64,000 nt of DNA, from contig CM077034.1 in NCBI GenBank assembly GCA_039090855.1, positions 14,925,219 to 14,989,218 on the forward strand. The letters are read 5' to 3'. A program made the translations under genes and the position numbers. This document shows positions 35,531 through 47,936 of this stretch, in pieces (within the stretch, counting starts at the first letter, position 1; each line of letters begins with the position of its first letter). The notes beneath the pieces were generated by a model. That model was not told where the DNA came from and ran no database searches. It saw only the letters and a list, made by a program, of their open reading frames with translations. The stretch comes from Macrothele yani (lineage: Eukaryota > Arthropoda > Arachnida > Araneae > Macrothelidae).

Positions 35531-35893
35531 CAACCTGATCACACCGAACGTTAAGGCGTGCAGAAAAGTAGTTCACTATATATTTTAGGTGTTATTTTTT
35601 TAGAATTCCGTTACAACTATTTTCATTTGTAAATACATTTATTACACCCTTTCTTGTAAGCGTTGTTTGCCGATTGTATTATGACCTTGAGGGCGGAGAA
35701 GTAAAAAAAGATAATAGAACGTAGTTTTTCAATCTGCGTTATTAATTCAAAAGGGTCATGCGTCAGAAGGTCATCATACTGTGATGATGTTGTGAGCTAG
35801 AAAATAGAATGTTGTTTTTAACGTAATTCTAAAAAAGAAATGGCTTAAATTTATCGTGAACTACTTATCTTTGCATTGGGTGTGATCAGGTTG
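35531..35893. mobile_element. MITE-like element, 363 bp
   Basis: Ends CAACCTGATCACACC (35531) and GGTGTGATCAGGTTG (to 35893) are perfect inverse copies. Similarity continues inward for about 90 bp (AAGTAGTTCAC, TTTTTTAGAATT). No coding capacity. Its superfamily is unknown; no clear target duplication. Confidence 0.65.
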
Positions 35894-35904
35894 CATGTAA
35901 AGAA

Positions 35905-37005
35905 AGCGGTAAATATACAGAACACAGACGATGCAGTCAACTACCCAACTGAGTTTCTTAACTCTTTGGAGCCACCTGGAGTACCTTCACATACAAATTT
36001 TGAAGATGACAATCCGATTTTTGGCGTAAATGTGACAAGGATGGTAAGTCAGATAATATCCGAAAACTTGAAAATTTTCATCGTCCTGGAGCGGGACTCG
36101 AACCCCCGTCTCCCAGATAGCGCCAGGTATGCTAACCACTACACCACCCAGAACGACCAAGTTTCAAGTTTCCGATCAATTTGAATATAACCATCACAGG
36201 ATTCGCTAGTCGAAGCAACCGGCATTCATGTTTAGCGAATCTGGAGGTTAAGAATCTTATCCCGTGTTTGCCCGGAGAAGCAGATAAATCATGAAAGAAA
36301 TACGGGATTACGCCATATAATACAAATTTTGAAGATGACAATCCGATTTTTGGCGTAAATGTGACAAGGATGGTAAGTCGTTAAGTCAGATAACATCCGA
36401 AAACTTGAAAATTTCCCATCGTCCTGGAGCGGGACTTGAACCCGCGTCTCCCAGAAAACGCCTAGGTATGCTAACCACTACACCACCCAGAACGACCAAG
36501 TTTCAAGTTTCCGATCAATTTGAATTTAAACATCACAGGATTCGCTAGTCGAAGCAACCGGCATTCATGTTTAGCGAATCTGGAGGTTAAGAAGTTGAAG
36601 ATTGGTGCACCTATTATGCTTCTGAGAAATTTGGATCCACCTTCACTTTGCAACGGCGCGAGATTATCTGTCAAGAAACTAATGAAGAATGTTATTGAAG
36701 CTACTATAATGACTGGACATGCAGCAGGCAAAAACGTTTTTATTCCAAGGATCCCGATCATCCCATCTGATCTCCCGTTTCAATTTAAACGTCTTCAATT
36801 CCTGATTCGTTTGAGTTTCGCCATGAGCATCAATAAGGCAAAAGAGCAGTCTCTAAAAGTTGTTGTACTAGATCTACAAAGTCCATGTTTTTCCCATGGT
36901 CAACTCTACGTTGGTTGTTCCTGAGTCGGAAATGGGGTAAATATTTACATCTTTGCTCCGAATGGAAGGACTGTTTATATTGTTTATCCCGAGGCTCTAC
37001 AAGAA
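35905..37005 (+). pseudogene. Helitron helicase C-terminus, interrupted
   Basis: The C-terminal part of a Helitron Rep/PIF1-type helicase. NTDDAVNYPTEFLNSLEPPG is at 35920-35985. After an insertion (35988-36595) it resumes KLKIGAPIMLLRNLDPPSLC, FIPRIPIIPSDLPFQFKRLQ, then LSFAMSINKAKEQSLKVVVL (helicase motif V region) and FSHGQLYVGCSR. It ends IVYPEALQE at about 37005. A frameshift lies near 36925. The N-terminal Rep and most of the helicase are absent. Confidence 0.85.
35988..36595 (-). repeat. Two tandem copies of a tRNA-headed SINE inside the Helitron gene
   Basis: ACAAATTTTGAAGATGACAA starts at 35991 and 36328; both copies run about 265 bp to TCTGGAGGTTAAGAA. Each contains, on the minus strand, a tRNA-like unit (36084-36151 and 36421-36494) with box A (GGTGTAGTGGTTAGC) and box B (GGGTTCGAGTCCC or GGGTTCAAGTCCC). 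A 70-bp single-copy piece (36256-36326) separates them. Confidence 0.7.
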
Positions 37006-37251
37006 TAAGGTACTTTTCATCTCAATCAGTTTCATTGCATAAGCCTTCTGCTTTCAAACTTTTTAAATTATTTACCTTGAATGTGACAACTACTAAATAA
37101 TTCAAATACATTTTTTAATCCTAATATTCTATTCCGGGAAGTTGTACTACAAAGTTGTATAAACCTTGATATACCAGTTTTAATTTAATTGCCGATATAG
37201 CTTTTACTTTATACTATCACTAGCCAGTCAACGACGGGTACAACAAGCTAG
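37006..37251 (+). mobile_element. Helitron 3' end
   Basis: Downstream of the helicase, AGTCAACGACGGGTACAACA leads into CTAG at 37248-37251. Arthropod Helitrons commonly end GGGTACA..CTAG after a short stem. The upstream stem here is weak. This would place the element's 3' end at 37251. Confidence 0.55.
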
Positions 37252-37860
37252 CATTTAATAAATGAATTAACGTCAACAATTCTGTTTTGTCTTGCTTGTG
37301 CTACGTTTTATTCACACTGTTTCACCGCGCATTCTGATTTTTTATATAGTTAAAAAGTTCAGCTTCTTTATTTCTTCGTAGTCTCATATATGCATATCAG
37401 ACCTGCCAGCTGTTACGATTTTATCATATTTAGTACGATAAATTACACTGCAGTATGATAATATGATTTTTCTGCCAAAAATACGCTTTTTTTAAAAAGT
37501 CATGTTTCCCCCATTTTCAGACAAAAGTAGGGATAATTTTAGGTGTAATCTGTTTTTACCCCTTCGAAAGATCTTTTTCTCGGAGAGGTTTCCAATTTCT
37601 CTTGACAAATTCCCCTGCCTCAAGTTTCCCAACGGAAATAAAGTAAGTTAAGTGCAATCGGTGACCAATGGACGAATCACGACTCGTTTCGTATAACGTT
37701 CGAGACTGATTCGTATTTTCGACTCTTAATTCTTACTGAAAGCTGCTGATTGGTCAGCACTGGAATGTGGACGAGGGTCTGTTTATTCAAAGCAATCTCC
37801 CTCCCCTTACACCTGCAACTATCAAGAATTTATATAGCTGCAATAGGCTTCAAAAATTAT
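37252..37860. other. Unassigned intron
   Basis: No gene is recognised; slight GC rise at 37640-37800. Confidence 0.4.
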
Positions 37861-37861
37861 C

Positions 37862-40335
37862 AGCACGCATTGTGTTACGATTTTTCTATTTGAGTGTTAC
37901 GTTTTTTGGTTCTAAGAGGTTGGCAGGTCTGGACTGTCTTGACTTAGGTTAGGTATGAGAATGTTAGATTTACGTTTTTCTATTTGAGTGTTACGTTTTT
38001 TGGTTCTAAGAGGTTGGCAGGTCTGGACTGTCTTGACTTGGGTTAGGTATGAGAATGTTAGATTTACGTTTTTCTATTTAAGTGTTACGTTTTTTGGTTC
38101 TAAGAGGTTGGCAGGTCTGGACTGTCTTGACTTGGGTTAGGTATGAGAATGTTAGATTTACGATTTTTCTATTTGAGTGTTACATTTTTTGGTTCTGAGA
38201 GGTTGGCAGGTCTGGACTGTCTTGATTTGGGTTAGGTATGAGAATGTTAGATTTACGATTTTTCTATTTGAGTGTTACATTTTTTGGTTCTGAGAGGTTG
38301 GCAGGTCTGGACTGTCTTGATTTGGGTTAGGTATGAGAATGTTAGATTTGCAGATTTTTCTATTTGAGTGTCACGTTTTTTGGTTCTGAGAGGTTGGCAG
38401 GTCTGGACTGTCTTGGTTTGGGTTAGGTATGAGAATGTTAGATTTGCAGAATTTTCTATTTGAGTGTTACGTTTTTTGGTTCTGAGAGGTTGGAAGGGCT
38501 GGACTGTCTTGATTTGGGTTAGGTATGAGAATGTTAGATTTGCAGAATTTTCTATTTGAGTGTTACGTTTTTTGGTTCTGAGAGGTTGGCAGGTCTGGAC
38601 TGTCTTGATTTGGGTTAGGTATGAGAATGTTAGATATACGTTTTTCTATTTGAGTATTACGTCTTTTGGTTCTCAGAGGTTGGTAGGTCTGGACTGTCTT
38701 GATTTGGGTTAGGCATGAGAATGTTAGATTTGCAGATTTTTCTATTTGAGTGTTGTTTTTTGGTTCTGAGAGGGTGGCAGGTCTGGACTGTCTTGATTTT
38801 TGTTATGTATGAGAATGTTAGATTTGCAGATCTTTCTATTTGAGTGTTGTTTTTTGGTTCTGAGAGGGTGGCAGGTCTGGACTGTCTTGATTTTTGTTAT
38901 GTATGAGAATGTTAGATTTGCAGATCTTTCTATTTGAGTGTTACGTTTTTTGGTTCTGAGAGGTTGGCAGGTCTGGACTGACTTGATTTGGGTTATGTAT
39001 GAGAATGTTAGATTTATGTTTTTCTATTTGAGTGTTACGTTTTTTGGTTCTGAGAGGTTGGCAGGTCTAGACTGTCTTGATTTGGGTTAGGTATGAGAAT
39101 GTTAGATTTACGATTTTTCTATTTGAGTGTTACATTTTTGGTTCTGAGAGGTTGGCAGGTCTGGACTGTCTTGACTTAGATTAGGTATGAGAATGTTAGA
39201 TTTACGTTTTTCTATTTGAGTGTTACGTTTTTTGGTTCTGAGAGGTTGGCATTTCTGGACTGTCTTGATTTCGATTAGGTATGAGAATGTTAGATTTGCA
39301 AATCTTCCTATTTGAGTGTTACATTTTTTGGTTCTGAGAGGTTGGCAGGTCTGGACTGTCTTGACTTGGGTTAGGTATGAGAATGTTAGATTTACGTTTT
39401 TCTATTTGAGTGTTACGTTTTTTGGTTCTGAGAGGTTGGCAGGTCTGGATTGTCTTGATTTGGGTTAGGTATGAGAATGTTAGATTTTCGATTTTTCTAT
39501 TTGAGTGTTACATTTTTTGGTTCTGAGAGGTTGGCAGGTCTAGACTGTCTTGATTTGGGTTAGGTATGAGAATGTTAGATTTGCAGATTTTTCTATTTGA
39601 GTGTTACGTTTTTTGGTTCCGAGAGGTTGGCAGGTCTGGACTGTCTTGATTTGGGTTAGGTATGAGAATGTTAGATATACGTTTTTCTATTTGAGTATTA
39701 CGTCTTTTGGTTCTCAGAGGTTGGTAGGTCTGGACTGTCTTGATTTGGGTTAGGCATGAGAATGTTAGATTTGCAGATTTTTCTATTTGAGTGTTGTTTT
39801 TTGGTTCTGAGAGGTTGGCAGGTCTGGGCTGACTTGATTTGGGTTAGGTATGAGAATGTTAGATTTATGTTTTTCTATTTGAGTGTTATGTTTTTTGGTT
39901 CTGAGAGGTTGGCAGGTCTAGACTGTCTTGATTTGGGTTAGGTATGAGAATGTTAGATTTACGTTTTTCTATTTGAGTGTTACGTTTTTTGGTTCTGAGA
40001 GGTTGGCAGGTCTGGACTGTCTTGGTTTGGGTTAGGCATGAGAATGTTAGATTTGCAGATTTTTCTATTTGAGTGTTACGTTTTTTGGTTCTGAGAGGTT
40101 GGCAGGTCTGGACTGTCTTGATTTGGGTTAGGTATAAGAATGTTAGATTTTCAGATTATTCTATTTGAGTGTTACGTTTTTGGTTCTGAGAGGTTGGAAG
40201 GTCTGGACTGTCTTGATTTGGGTTAGGTATGAGAATGTTAGATTTGCAGATTTTTCTATTTGAGTGTTACATTTTTTGGTTCTGAGAGGTTGGCAGGTCT
40301 GGACTGTCTTGATTTGGATTAGGTATGAGAAGTAT
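37862..40335. repeat. 93-bp satellite, ~27 copies (left part)
   Basis: Units contain TTTTCTATTTGAGTGTTACG, GGTTCTGAGAGGTTGGCAGG and GGTATGAGAATGTTAGATTT. Several three- to four-unit blocks repeat (38640-38800 and 39660-39800), showing higher-order copying. The array stops at 40335, where a Penelope fragment has inserted, and resumes at 41165. Confidence 0.93.
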
Positions 40336-40393
40336 GCAAAAGAAATAAGATATCCATTTTTGGACGTACAAACGTTATGAATAAATCGTAAGC

Positions 40394-40421
40394 TTTCAAC
40401 ACTAACGGGTGACTTCTTCAG
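40394..40421 (-). ncRNA. Hammerhead-like motif in PLE-2
   Basis: Minus strand: CTGAAGA, A, then GTCAC and GTGTT as an imperfect stem, then GAAAGC. Same layout as at 21758 and 54723; stem II has mismatches here, so it is probably decayed. Confidence 0.4.
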
Positions 40422-40555
40422 ACTTGTTCATGGTTAGGTAAGGCAAAAGTAACAAAGAATAGGAAATTTTAAATAAAATAAACATGAACAGAATTTGAGA
40501 ACGTGATATGTTGCGTCGAGAGCATGCGACAACGAGAGATGTCAACAGGAACGTG

Positions 40556-41113
40556 CTAAGCGTGAAGGAATGTGAGCCATATTTGGGGAAGCTCAAATGA
40601 GAAGTCATCGTTGCAAACTACAGGGTTACTCAAAATCTCCATGGTTTCCCTGACGGCAGTGCCCCTGGCGGTAGTATAAGGAGCGATTCGCTTTATCTGG
40701 TCCAGTTTCGGGATGGCAGAATGGGTAACCACTTCTCTGGATAAGGCGGTTGTCAATCTTCCGTGCGAGACGTCCTGTTTGTTTTCAATAAGTCGAAGAG
40801 CAAAAGAGCGTTTTGTCATTCCGATGTAGTACCTGGTGGTACCATCCATGTATTCCAATGGTATGGAGTACACTTCCGCATCAGTCAGAGAGGTATGGGT
40901 GTTCGGGGATGAAAGCAGGTGGCGTGATATCGATCTCGGTGAGCGTATTCCAAAACTAAGCCCGAGTTTCTTTAAGATGTTCTGCAAGAAGTAGGTCAGG
41001 CCGGGTACATACGGGCAAGCCCCAATGTATTGCAGAGAAGGCTTGGTATGGAGGTTACCCGGGTTGAAGAAAACAGCATCGGCGTTCTTGATAATGTCCT
41101 TGATCACTTGCAC
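40556..41113 (-). pseudogene. PLE GIY-YIG endonuclease, partial
   Basis: A 185-codon frame. VYSIPLEYMDGTTRYYIGMT is the GIY-YIG core, followed by KRSFALRLIENKQDV (Arg and Glu/His region). A linker with PYVPGLTYFLQNILKKLG precedes it, as in Penelope-like proteins. The reverse transcriptase is absent. Confidence 0.8.
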
Positions 41114-41164
41114 ACTGTAGCCGGAGGAAAAGGCCAGATCTCTTAGGTTGTCGACTTCTTCAAT

Positions 41165-41795
41165 TCTGTTAGATTTCTATTTGAGTGTTACGTTTTTCGG
41201 TTCTGAGAGGTTGGCATGGCTGGACTGTCTTGATTTGGATTAGGTATGAGAATGTTAGATTTACAAATCTTTCTATTTGAGTGTTACATTTTTTGGTTCT
41301 GAGAGGTTGGCAGGTCTGGACTGTCTTGATTTGGGTTAGGTATGAGAATGTTAGATTTGCAAATCTTTCTATTTGAGTGTTACATTTTTTGGTTCTGAGA
41401 GGTTGGCATTTCTGGACTGTCTTGGTTTGGGTTAGGTATGAGAATGTTAGATTTACGATTTTTCTATTTGAGTGTTACGTTTTTTGGTTCTGAGAGAGGT
41501 TGGCATTTCTGGACTGTCTTGATTTGGATTAGGTATGAGAATGTTAGATTTGCAAATCTTTCTATTTGAGTGTTACATTTTTTGGTTCTGAGAGGTTGGC
41601 ATTTCTGGACTGTCTTGATTTGGATTAGGTATGAGAATGTTAGATTTGCAAATCTTTCTATTTGAGTGTTACATTTTTTGGTTCTGAGAGGTTGGCAGGT
41701 CTGGACTGTCTTGACTTGGGTTAGGTATGAGAATGTTAGATTTACGTTTTTCTATTTGAGTGTTACGTTTTTAGGTTCTGAGAGGTTGGCATGGC
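41165..41795. repeat. 93-bp satellite, ~7 copies (right part)
   Basis: Same unit as at 37862. Variants with GGCATTTCTGG predominate here. The array ends at GGTTGGCATGGCTGG before a mariner fragment. Confidence 0.92.
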
Positions 41796-41867
41796 TGGTG
41801 AATAAAATGTGGATTCAATTTGTGAATGATGAATGCAAAGAGCAGTCAAAGTAGTGAATGCGCTAAC

Positions 41868-42370
41868 ATTTTCCAAACAAGCCCAAAAAGTGCAAACAAA
41901 CGTTTTTACGGAAGAAGGTGATGGCAACCATTTTCTGGGATCGGAAAGGAGTGCTGCTGACTGACTTCATGGAACCGGAAATCACAATAATGGCAGAGAG
42001 GTACTCTGAAGCACTAAGAAAATTGTGCGGGGTGATTCGGAATAAAAGGAATGGAATGCTGACGTCAGGCATTGTGCTCTTCCCTGACAATGTGGCTGCA
42101 CATACACAAGTGCTGCTAGAGAAGTGTGGTTTGAAGGTGTTCAACCATCCTCTGTATAGCCCTAATCTGGCACCAAGTGATTATCACCTCTTCACCCACA
42201 TGAAAACCGGTTGGGATCGCAGTGCTTCAGTGACAACGGGGAGTTGAAGAATGGCTTCTCATCATGGCTGCTTTCTCAGGAAGCAACCTTCTTTGATGCA
42301 ACAATACAAAAGCTCATACCATGATACAATAAGTGTCTGAATTTAGGGTGTGACTATGTTCAGAAGTAGC
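41868..42370 (+). pseudogene. Mariner (DD34D) transposase fragment
   Basis: ATIFWDRKGVLLTDFMEPEI, LFPDNVAAHTQVLLEKCGLK (second Asp) and YSPNLAPSDYHLFTHM (third Asp in SDYH) identify a SETMAR-type mariner transposase. The first catalytic Asp and the DNA-binding half are missing. A frameshift near 42215 precedes the C-terminal tail (IQKLIP). Confidence 0.82.
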
Positions 42371-42509
42371 CTAGACCTGTAAGTTTTGTATAAAATAAAA
42401 TATTTTGTTCTCATTGCTTATTTTCTTCACAGCTCTCCTGAGCAATAATTTGATACTGAGTTATTCAATACTCATTTCTATTAAACACACCATATTGTTT
42501 AACAATACA

Positions 42510-43750
42510 ATTAAGTCATGCAGCAAAGATATACATATATATACACCATACAAGAAGCAAGTGGAGAAATTGAAACAGTACTCACCCAAGTTTTCACTCG
42601 ATGCCTTAATGAAGGGAAGATTCCTGAGGATTGGAACAACGCTACAATGATCCTGCTACATAAAAATGGTGACATTGAGGATCTCAGAAACTACAGACCT
42701 ATCAGCCTCCTATCAGTGGTTTATAAAATCTTCAGTTACAATGGCTTTGAAATCCTGTGGTGTTGAAGATGCATACATTAATATTATTATTAACATCTAG
42801 AAAAATGCAAGTGCAAAGATTCAGCTATTTGAGAATACAGCACCCATAAAAATTGGAAAAGGAGTGAGACAAAGTGACACTATATCTCCCAAACTCTTTA
42901 ATGCCACTTTGGAAAATGTACCTCAATCACTGAACTGGGAAAACAAAGAGATAAGGATTAATGGAGATTATCTAACTCACCTTCGTTTTGCTGATGACAT
43001 AGTCAGTTTTGTAACTACCCCATCAGAGCTACAGAGTATGATCTAGGAACTTGATGACAAGAGTAAAGAAGTGGAATTAAAAATGAACTTTCAGAAGACA
43101 AAAGTGATGCACAGCACTTTTACAAGAAATAAAGATTTATTTATTGATGGGGAAAAGCTGGAGATAACCAATACCTACATTTATCTTGGACAGCAGATAT
43201 CAAATGAAGGTCACACTGATGAAGAAATTAATCAGCGTATAAAACTTGCCCGGAGAGCTTTTGGAAGAAACAGCATAATTTTCAAGAGCAATATGCCATT
43301 ATGTCTTAAAAGAAAAGTGTTTGATCAATGCATCCTTCCAGTGCTTACGTATGGTGCAGAGACATGGAACTTAACTAAAAGAGACATACAAAGGCTGCAG
43401 ACAACTCAAATTAGCATGGAGGGGTGCATGCTTGGTGTAACTAGGAGAGATGAGAAGAGGAATTCGTGGATCCAAAAAATGACAAGAGTGGAAGACATGA
43501 TCAGAGTAAAACCCCTGAAATGGCAATGGGCTGGACATATTGCCAGAAGGATAGACCATCGATGGACAGCCAAAATTTTTGACTGGATTCCAAGGGACAG
43601 GAAAAGACCCAGAAGAAGACCACGTGGAAGATGGGTGGATGAAATTCGAAAGTATGTGGGAGTAACATGGAGGAGACTGGCACGTTGTGGAGAAAACTTG
43701 GGGAGACCTTCGTCCAGCAGTGTATTGATAATGGTTGACAATGATGATGA
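42510..43750 (+). pseudogene. RTE-type LINE, copy 2, internally deleted
   Basis: Opposite orientation to copy 1. IPEDWNNATMILLHKNGDIE to VVYKIF is followed directly by MALKSCGVEDAY, so about 80 codons including motif A (the first catalytic Asp) are deleted. Motif B reads GVRQSDTISPKLF and motif C LRFADDIVSFV with FADD intact. Stops near 42800 and 43046 break it. The long C-terminal frame runs 43071-43730 to a TGATGATGA tail. Confidence 0.85.
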
Positions 43751-43869
43751 CATTATACATATCACTAAGCTGTTCTCTGAGATTCAGAGGTTAGCTCCAC
43801 GAAGAAATACAAACCACCAGATAATATTTATTTACTGTTGCAGTAGCAAACTTCTCTATTTACAGCGAT

Positions 43870-44292
43870 CTTGACATACAACACGGGCTTCTCTGACATG
43901 CATCACACGCCGTACACAAGTTCTTTTATACTTCATACACATAATCTTTTTCTCATGCAGACATTCCTGAATCTGATCCTCCCATGACTTCCTTGGCCTT
44001 CCTCTACTATTCCTTCATGCCACTTGGGCTAAAAAGATTTTCTTAGTAAGCATCTCATCACTCATTCTTCCAGCATGGCCTAACCCCCGAAGCATATTAG
44101 TCTCCACGTTGCTAGCAACATTTTGCTTCACATCACGCAACTGCAACACATCTTCATTCCTCACACAATCAGAACATGTCTTGCCACAACCCCCTTGTAA
44201 GTAACGCATTTTTCCTGCACACAAACACTCCTATGTTTCTTCTGTAGTATCCAGGTTTCACTGCCATACATCAGAGTAGGAACAATTACACT
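43870..44292 (-). pseudogene. Second LINE family, C-terminal fragment (part 1)
   Basis: On the minus strand SVIVPTLMYGSETWILQKKH, then MLRGLGHAGRMSDEMLTKK and RGRPRKSWEDQIQEC: the post-RT region of a common arthropod LINE. It is continuous with 46562-46625 and 47535-47934 once the intervening insertions are removed. Positions 43751-43870 are unassigned. Confidence 0.75.
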
Positions 44293-44300
44293 CTCACGCA

Positions 44301-46553
44301 CCGGTCCCGGACGATTGGTCCAATGACGATAGGTCCAATGCCGATTCGTCCAAAGGGACAATTGGTCAAATGCCGATTGGTCCAATGCCGATTCGTCCAA
44401 TGATACGATTGGTCCAACGCCGATTCGTCCAATGGTATCATCTTACCAACGGTAAACTGTTTTATTTTCCAGAAAGGAATAAGTATTTAAATTATTCTGC
44501 TCATTATATCCTTTTGAAAGATCATTTCCGTATATTTGGTAATTGTAAACATTTTACATATAAACCTGGTAAACAGCACTCAATGGAGCATTTCTCAGCT
44601 GTTTGCAAAGCATCTAGGCGCGGGCTTTTTAGAATATTTTAAGTTAAAACCTAGATATTTGGTATTTGTAAACCTTTTATAAAACCTTATAAAAGGCACT
44701 CATCGTATCATTTCTCATGTCTTTACAAGGCACCTAGGCCACAGGCCTTTTCAGAAGATTTTAAGTTACAACCTAGATATTTGGTATTTGTAAACATTTC
44801 ATAAAACCTAATAAAAGGCACTCATCGTATGATTTCTCAGGTCTTTACAAGGCACCTAGGCCGCGGGCCTTTTTAGAAGCTTTTAAGTTACAACCTAGAT
44901 ATTTGGTATTTGTAAATATGTTATAAAACCTAATAAAAGACGCTCATCCTATCATTTCTCAGGTCTTTAATAAGCACCTAGGCCCCGGGCCTTTTTAGAA
45001 GATTTTCAGTTACAACCTAGATATTTGGTATTTGTAAACATTCTATGAAACCTTATAAAAGGCACTCATCGTATCATTTCTTAGGCCTTTACAAGGCACC
45101 TAGGCCACGGGCCTTTTTAGAAGCTTTTAAGTTACAACCTAGATATTTGGTATTTGTAAATATGTTATAAAACCTAATAAAAGGCACTCATCGTATCATT
45201 TATCAGGCCTTTATACAAGGCGCCTAGGCCGCGGGCCTTTTTAGAAGATTTTAAGTTACGACCTAGATATTTGGTATTTGTAAACATTTGATAAAACCTT
45301 ATAAAAGGCATTCAACGGATCATTTCTCAGCTCTCTACCTGGCACCTAGGCCACGGGCCTTTTTGGAAGACTTTAAGTTGCAACCTAGGTATTTGGTATT
45401 TGTAAATATGTTATAAAATCTAATAAAAGGCACTCATCGTATCATTTCTTAGCTCTTTACATGCACCTAGGCCTAGGCCTTTTAACACTTTTTATTCTAC
45501 TGATGTCATATTCTAAGGTTTAAGTAAAGTTAACAATACTAGCATAACATTAGTAAGTTTTCTTGATAGGTAAACGTTATGAATCTGACATCGGTACGAT
45601 AAAAACTGTCAAAAAGGCATAGGTCTAGGGCCTGTGAATTAATATTTCGTGCTTAAGTAAAAACGCAATATTAACTTGCTTTGATGGGTAAACGTTATGA
45701 ATATGACATCGGTAGAATACAATTTTTTAAAAAGGTCTGGGCCTAGGGCCTATGAATTAATATTTCATGTTTAAGTAAAATCACAATATTATTAACTTGA
45801 TTTAATATGTAAACATTGCTAATCTGACATCGGTAGAATAAAAACTGTTAAAAAGGCCTAGGCCTTAGGAATTAATATTTCGTGCTTAAGTAAAAGCGCA
45901 ATATTATTATAACTTGATTTAATATATAAACGTTATGAATATGACATCGGTAGAATACAAAGTGCTAAAAAGGCTTAGGCTTATAGCCTATGAATTAATA
46001 TTTCGTGCTTAAGCAAAAGCGCAATATTATTAATTTGATTTGATATGTAAACGTTATGGATATGACATCGCTAGAATAAAAATTGTGAAAAGGCCTCTGT
46101 CCGAACCCGAGCAGAACGTTTCCATTGGCCAGTTGGCGGAACCCCACTGCATGGTACAAACAGAAGAAACGGAACACTGGTATTTTATATTATTTCATGC
46201 AAAAGAGAAACATTGAAGTTGATAGAACGGCTCGTACATCAGTAACTTCATACGGCAGCAAGGACAGTAAACAAAGCAAAAAAAAAAAAAAAAATCTGTA
46301 AACACAATATTACGCATGAAATGTAACATTATTTTACATTCTTTGTACTACCGGCACTTTCGTATAACATCGGAGATAAAATCAGAACAGTTGAGATTTT
46401 TATAACATGAGTACCACTTTGGACAGATAGGACAGAATTGGACCAATCGTCCATTGGACGAATCGGCATTGGACGAATCGTACCTTTGGACCAATTGTCC
46501 ATTGGACGAATCAGCATTGGACCAATCGTCGTTGGACGAATCGTACCAGACCC
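44301..46553. mobile_element. Non-autonomous DNA transposon with repeat-built ends, 8-bp TSD
   Basis: CTCACGCA flanks it at 44293-44300 and 46554-46561, and the host LINE frame (MAVRE/SVIVPTLMY) is restored on removal. Both ends are made of 13-17 bp direct repeats of ACGATTSGTCCAATG, eight at the left (44310-44436) and eight in inverse orientation at the right (46434-46545). The interior is two arrays: a ~122-bp unit (44524-45480, with GATATTTGGTATTTGTAAA and CACCTAGGCC) and a ~117-bp unit (45500-46095, with GACATCGGTAGAATA). No protein. Confidence 0.8.
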
Positions 46554-46561
46554 CTCACGCA

Positions 46562-47223
46562 CAGCCATGCGAGACTGTCTTGAGAACCCATCATTAGGGC
46601 AGTAATTCTGTAGCGGCACGAATCTCCGCTAGTTTTAGGGGGTTTCTGTAATTTCGTGTATATTAAATATGTCCGCGAATTTCAGATATTTTGCCTAATT
46701 TCTATTATAACATTTTGATTACTGTATTTTTCAAAAATAAATTTACCACTGCCTTCATCTGAATTTATGCGAAAAATATACTGCAAAATAATCCAACTCA
46801 AAAGTCCAAACCACAGTTTTAAACCTTGAATTACCTCTCAAGATTCTTCGTTACGAAGATACTCTTTTCAAACGAGCTTGACAGGTAATTCAAGGTCATG
46901 CGCACTCTGCTGAAGAGTGCACACGTGGTCTTTCGTGATTTCTCCCAGCTACTGTTGAATGGCCTTTGCAACTAGCCAGACTAGTAAAACGGGTGTCATC
47001 AGTTGTGTTAGTAATTTTTGCTGGGAAAGCAGCTCACAGAAATGTGTTTCGCAGACGCTTAGCTTTTTAGAAAATTTCCCTCAACTTTGATAATTTAAAC
47101 ACATTTCCACTTTCGTACAAAATGTTTGGTAGGCATATAACTGATTTTTTGGTAGGGCTAGCGCCCCCTTCATCCAACAGTTACTAGGAAATTAATGTTT
47201 TAATCCGTACAAAAAAAATTTCG
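46562..47223 (-). other. LINE fragment (part 2) and unassigned insert
   Basis: 46562-46625 on the minus strand encodes NDGFSRQSRMAVRE, joining part 1 of the LINE. From about 46630 to 47223 the sequence is unassigned and probably belongs to an insertion extending to about 47510. Confidence 0.5.
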
Positions 47224-47298
47224 TCTTCCCAGTAGCCGAGTGGAACGAGACGCTGTCTTCTAATCGTCCTCTATGGATTCGGGTTCGAATCCAGATTT
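47224..47298 (+). repeat. tRNA-like SINE head
   Basis: Box A AGTAGCCGAGTGG and box B GGGTTCGAATCC at tRNA spacing, with a variable-arm-like gap as in Ser/Leu tRNAs. No acceptor pairing that I can see. Positions 47299-47510 carry no recognised gene. Confidence 0.5.
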
Positions 47299-47534
47299 TA
47301 TCCACAAACAAATGGAAATATTTACAAAAACAATGTCTGATTGGTCTTTGTTTTTCCGTGAAATGCATAAGGAGTTTGCTGAGAAGACCAGTCAAACTTT
47401 GGAAAGTACAGGAAAGATCATAGAAGTTGACGAATGTGAAATCGGCAACACAAAATTCCATATCGGTTCGAAGCAATAGGATGCGGCACCAAAAATTCAT
47501 TTCTGGTACTAGTTAAAAAAAAACAGGACCTCAG

Positions 47535-47934
47535 GCATCCTTATGAACGTCATCCAAAATTTTAATGTATGAAAGAATGTCCTCAGAATTCACTCCCCTA
47601 CTAATTTCACCATCCAATTTGTTCTCTCTGTCAAACATGCTTCCTAAATACACAAACTCATTCACCTGGTCAATCACTGTGCCATTTAAACTTATATTAC
47701 ATTCAGCAGTACCAGTTCCTTGCTCAAAAACCAAAACTTTGGTTTTTCCTTATTTATACTCAGTTTGAATTTCATGCAAACTTCGTACACCTGGGACAAC
47801 ATGCTGTGCAACTCACTTTTGCTCTCTGCCAACAGGACAGGGTCATCAGCATACAGCAATCTGCACACACGGATATCACCAAGACATAAACCACTATTAT
47901 CTATTTTGGCATCACGCATGCACACATCCATAAA
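47535..47934 (-). pseudogene. Second LINE family, RT fragment (part 3)
   Basis: FMDVCMRDAKI, VCRLLYADDPVLLAESKSEL (YADD motif C), MLSQVYEVCMKFKLSINKEK and NEFVYLGSMFDRENKLDGEI. A frameshift near 47740 splits it. The Tc1 element starting at 47937 is inserted in it: the minus-strand piece 49125-49165 supplies the upstream residues PPWLFNI. Confidence 0.8.
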
Positions 47935-47936
47935 TA

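Larger units (their letters stand above)
40336..41160 (-). mobile_element. Penelope-like element 2, 3' fragment inside the satellite
   Basis: The minus strand encodes a GIY-YIG end (40556-41113) followed by a terminal region with a hammerhead-like motif. The satellite reads GGTATGAGAA before and TGTTAGATTT after, so the insertion falls within one unit with little or no target duplication. Confidence 0.8.
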
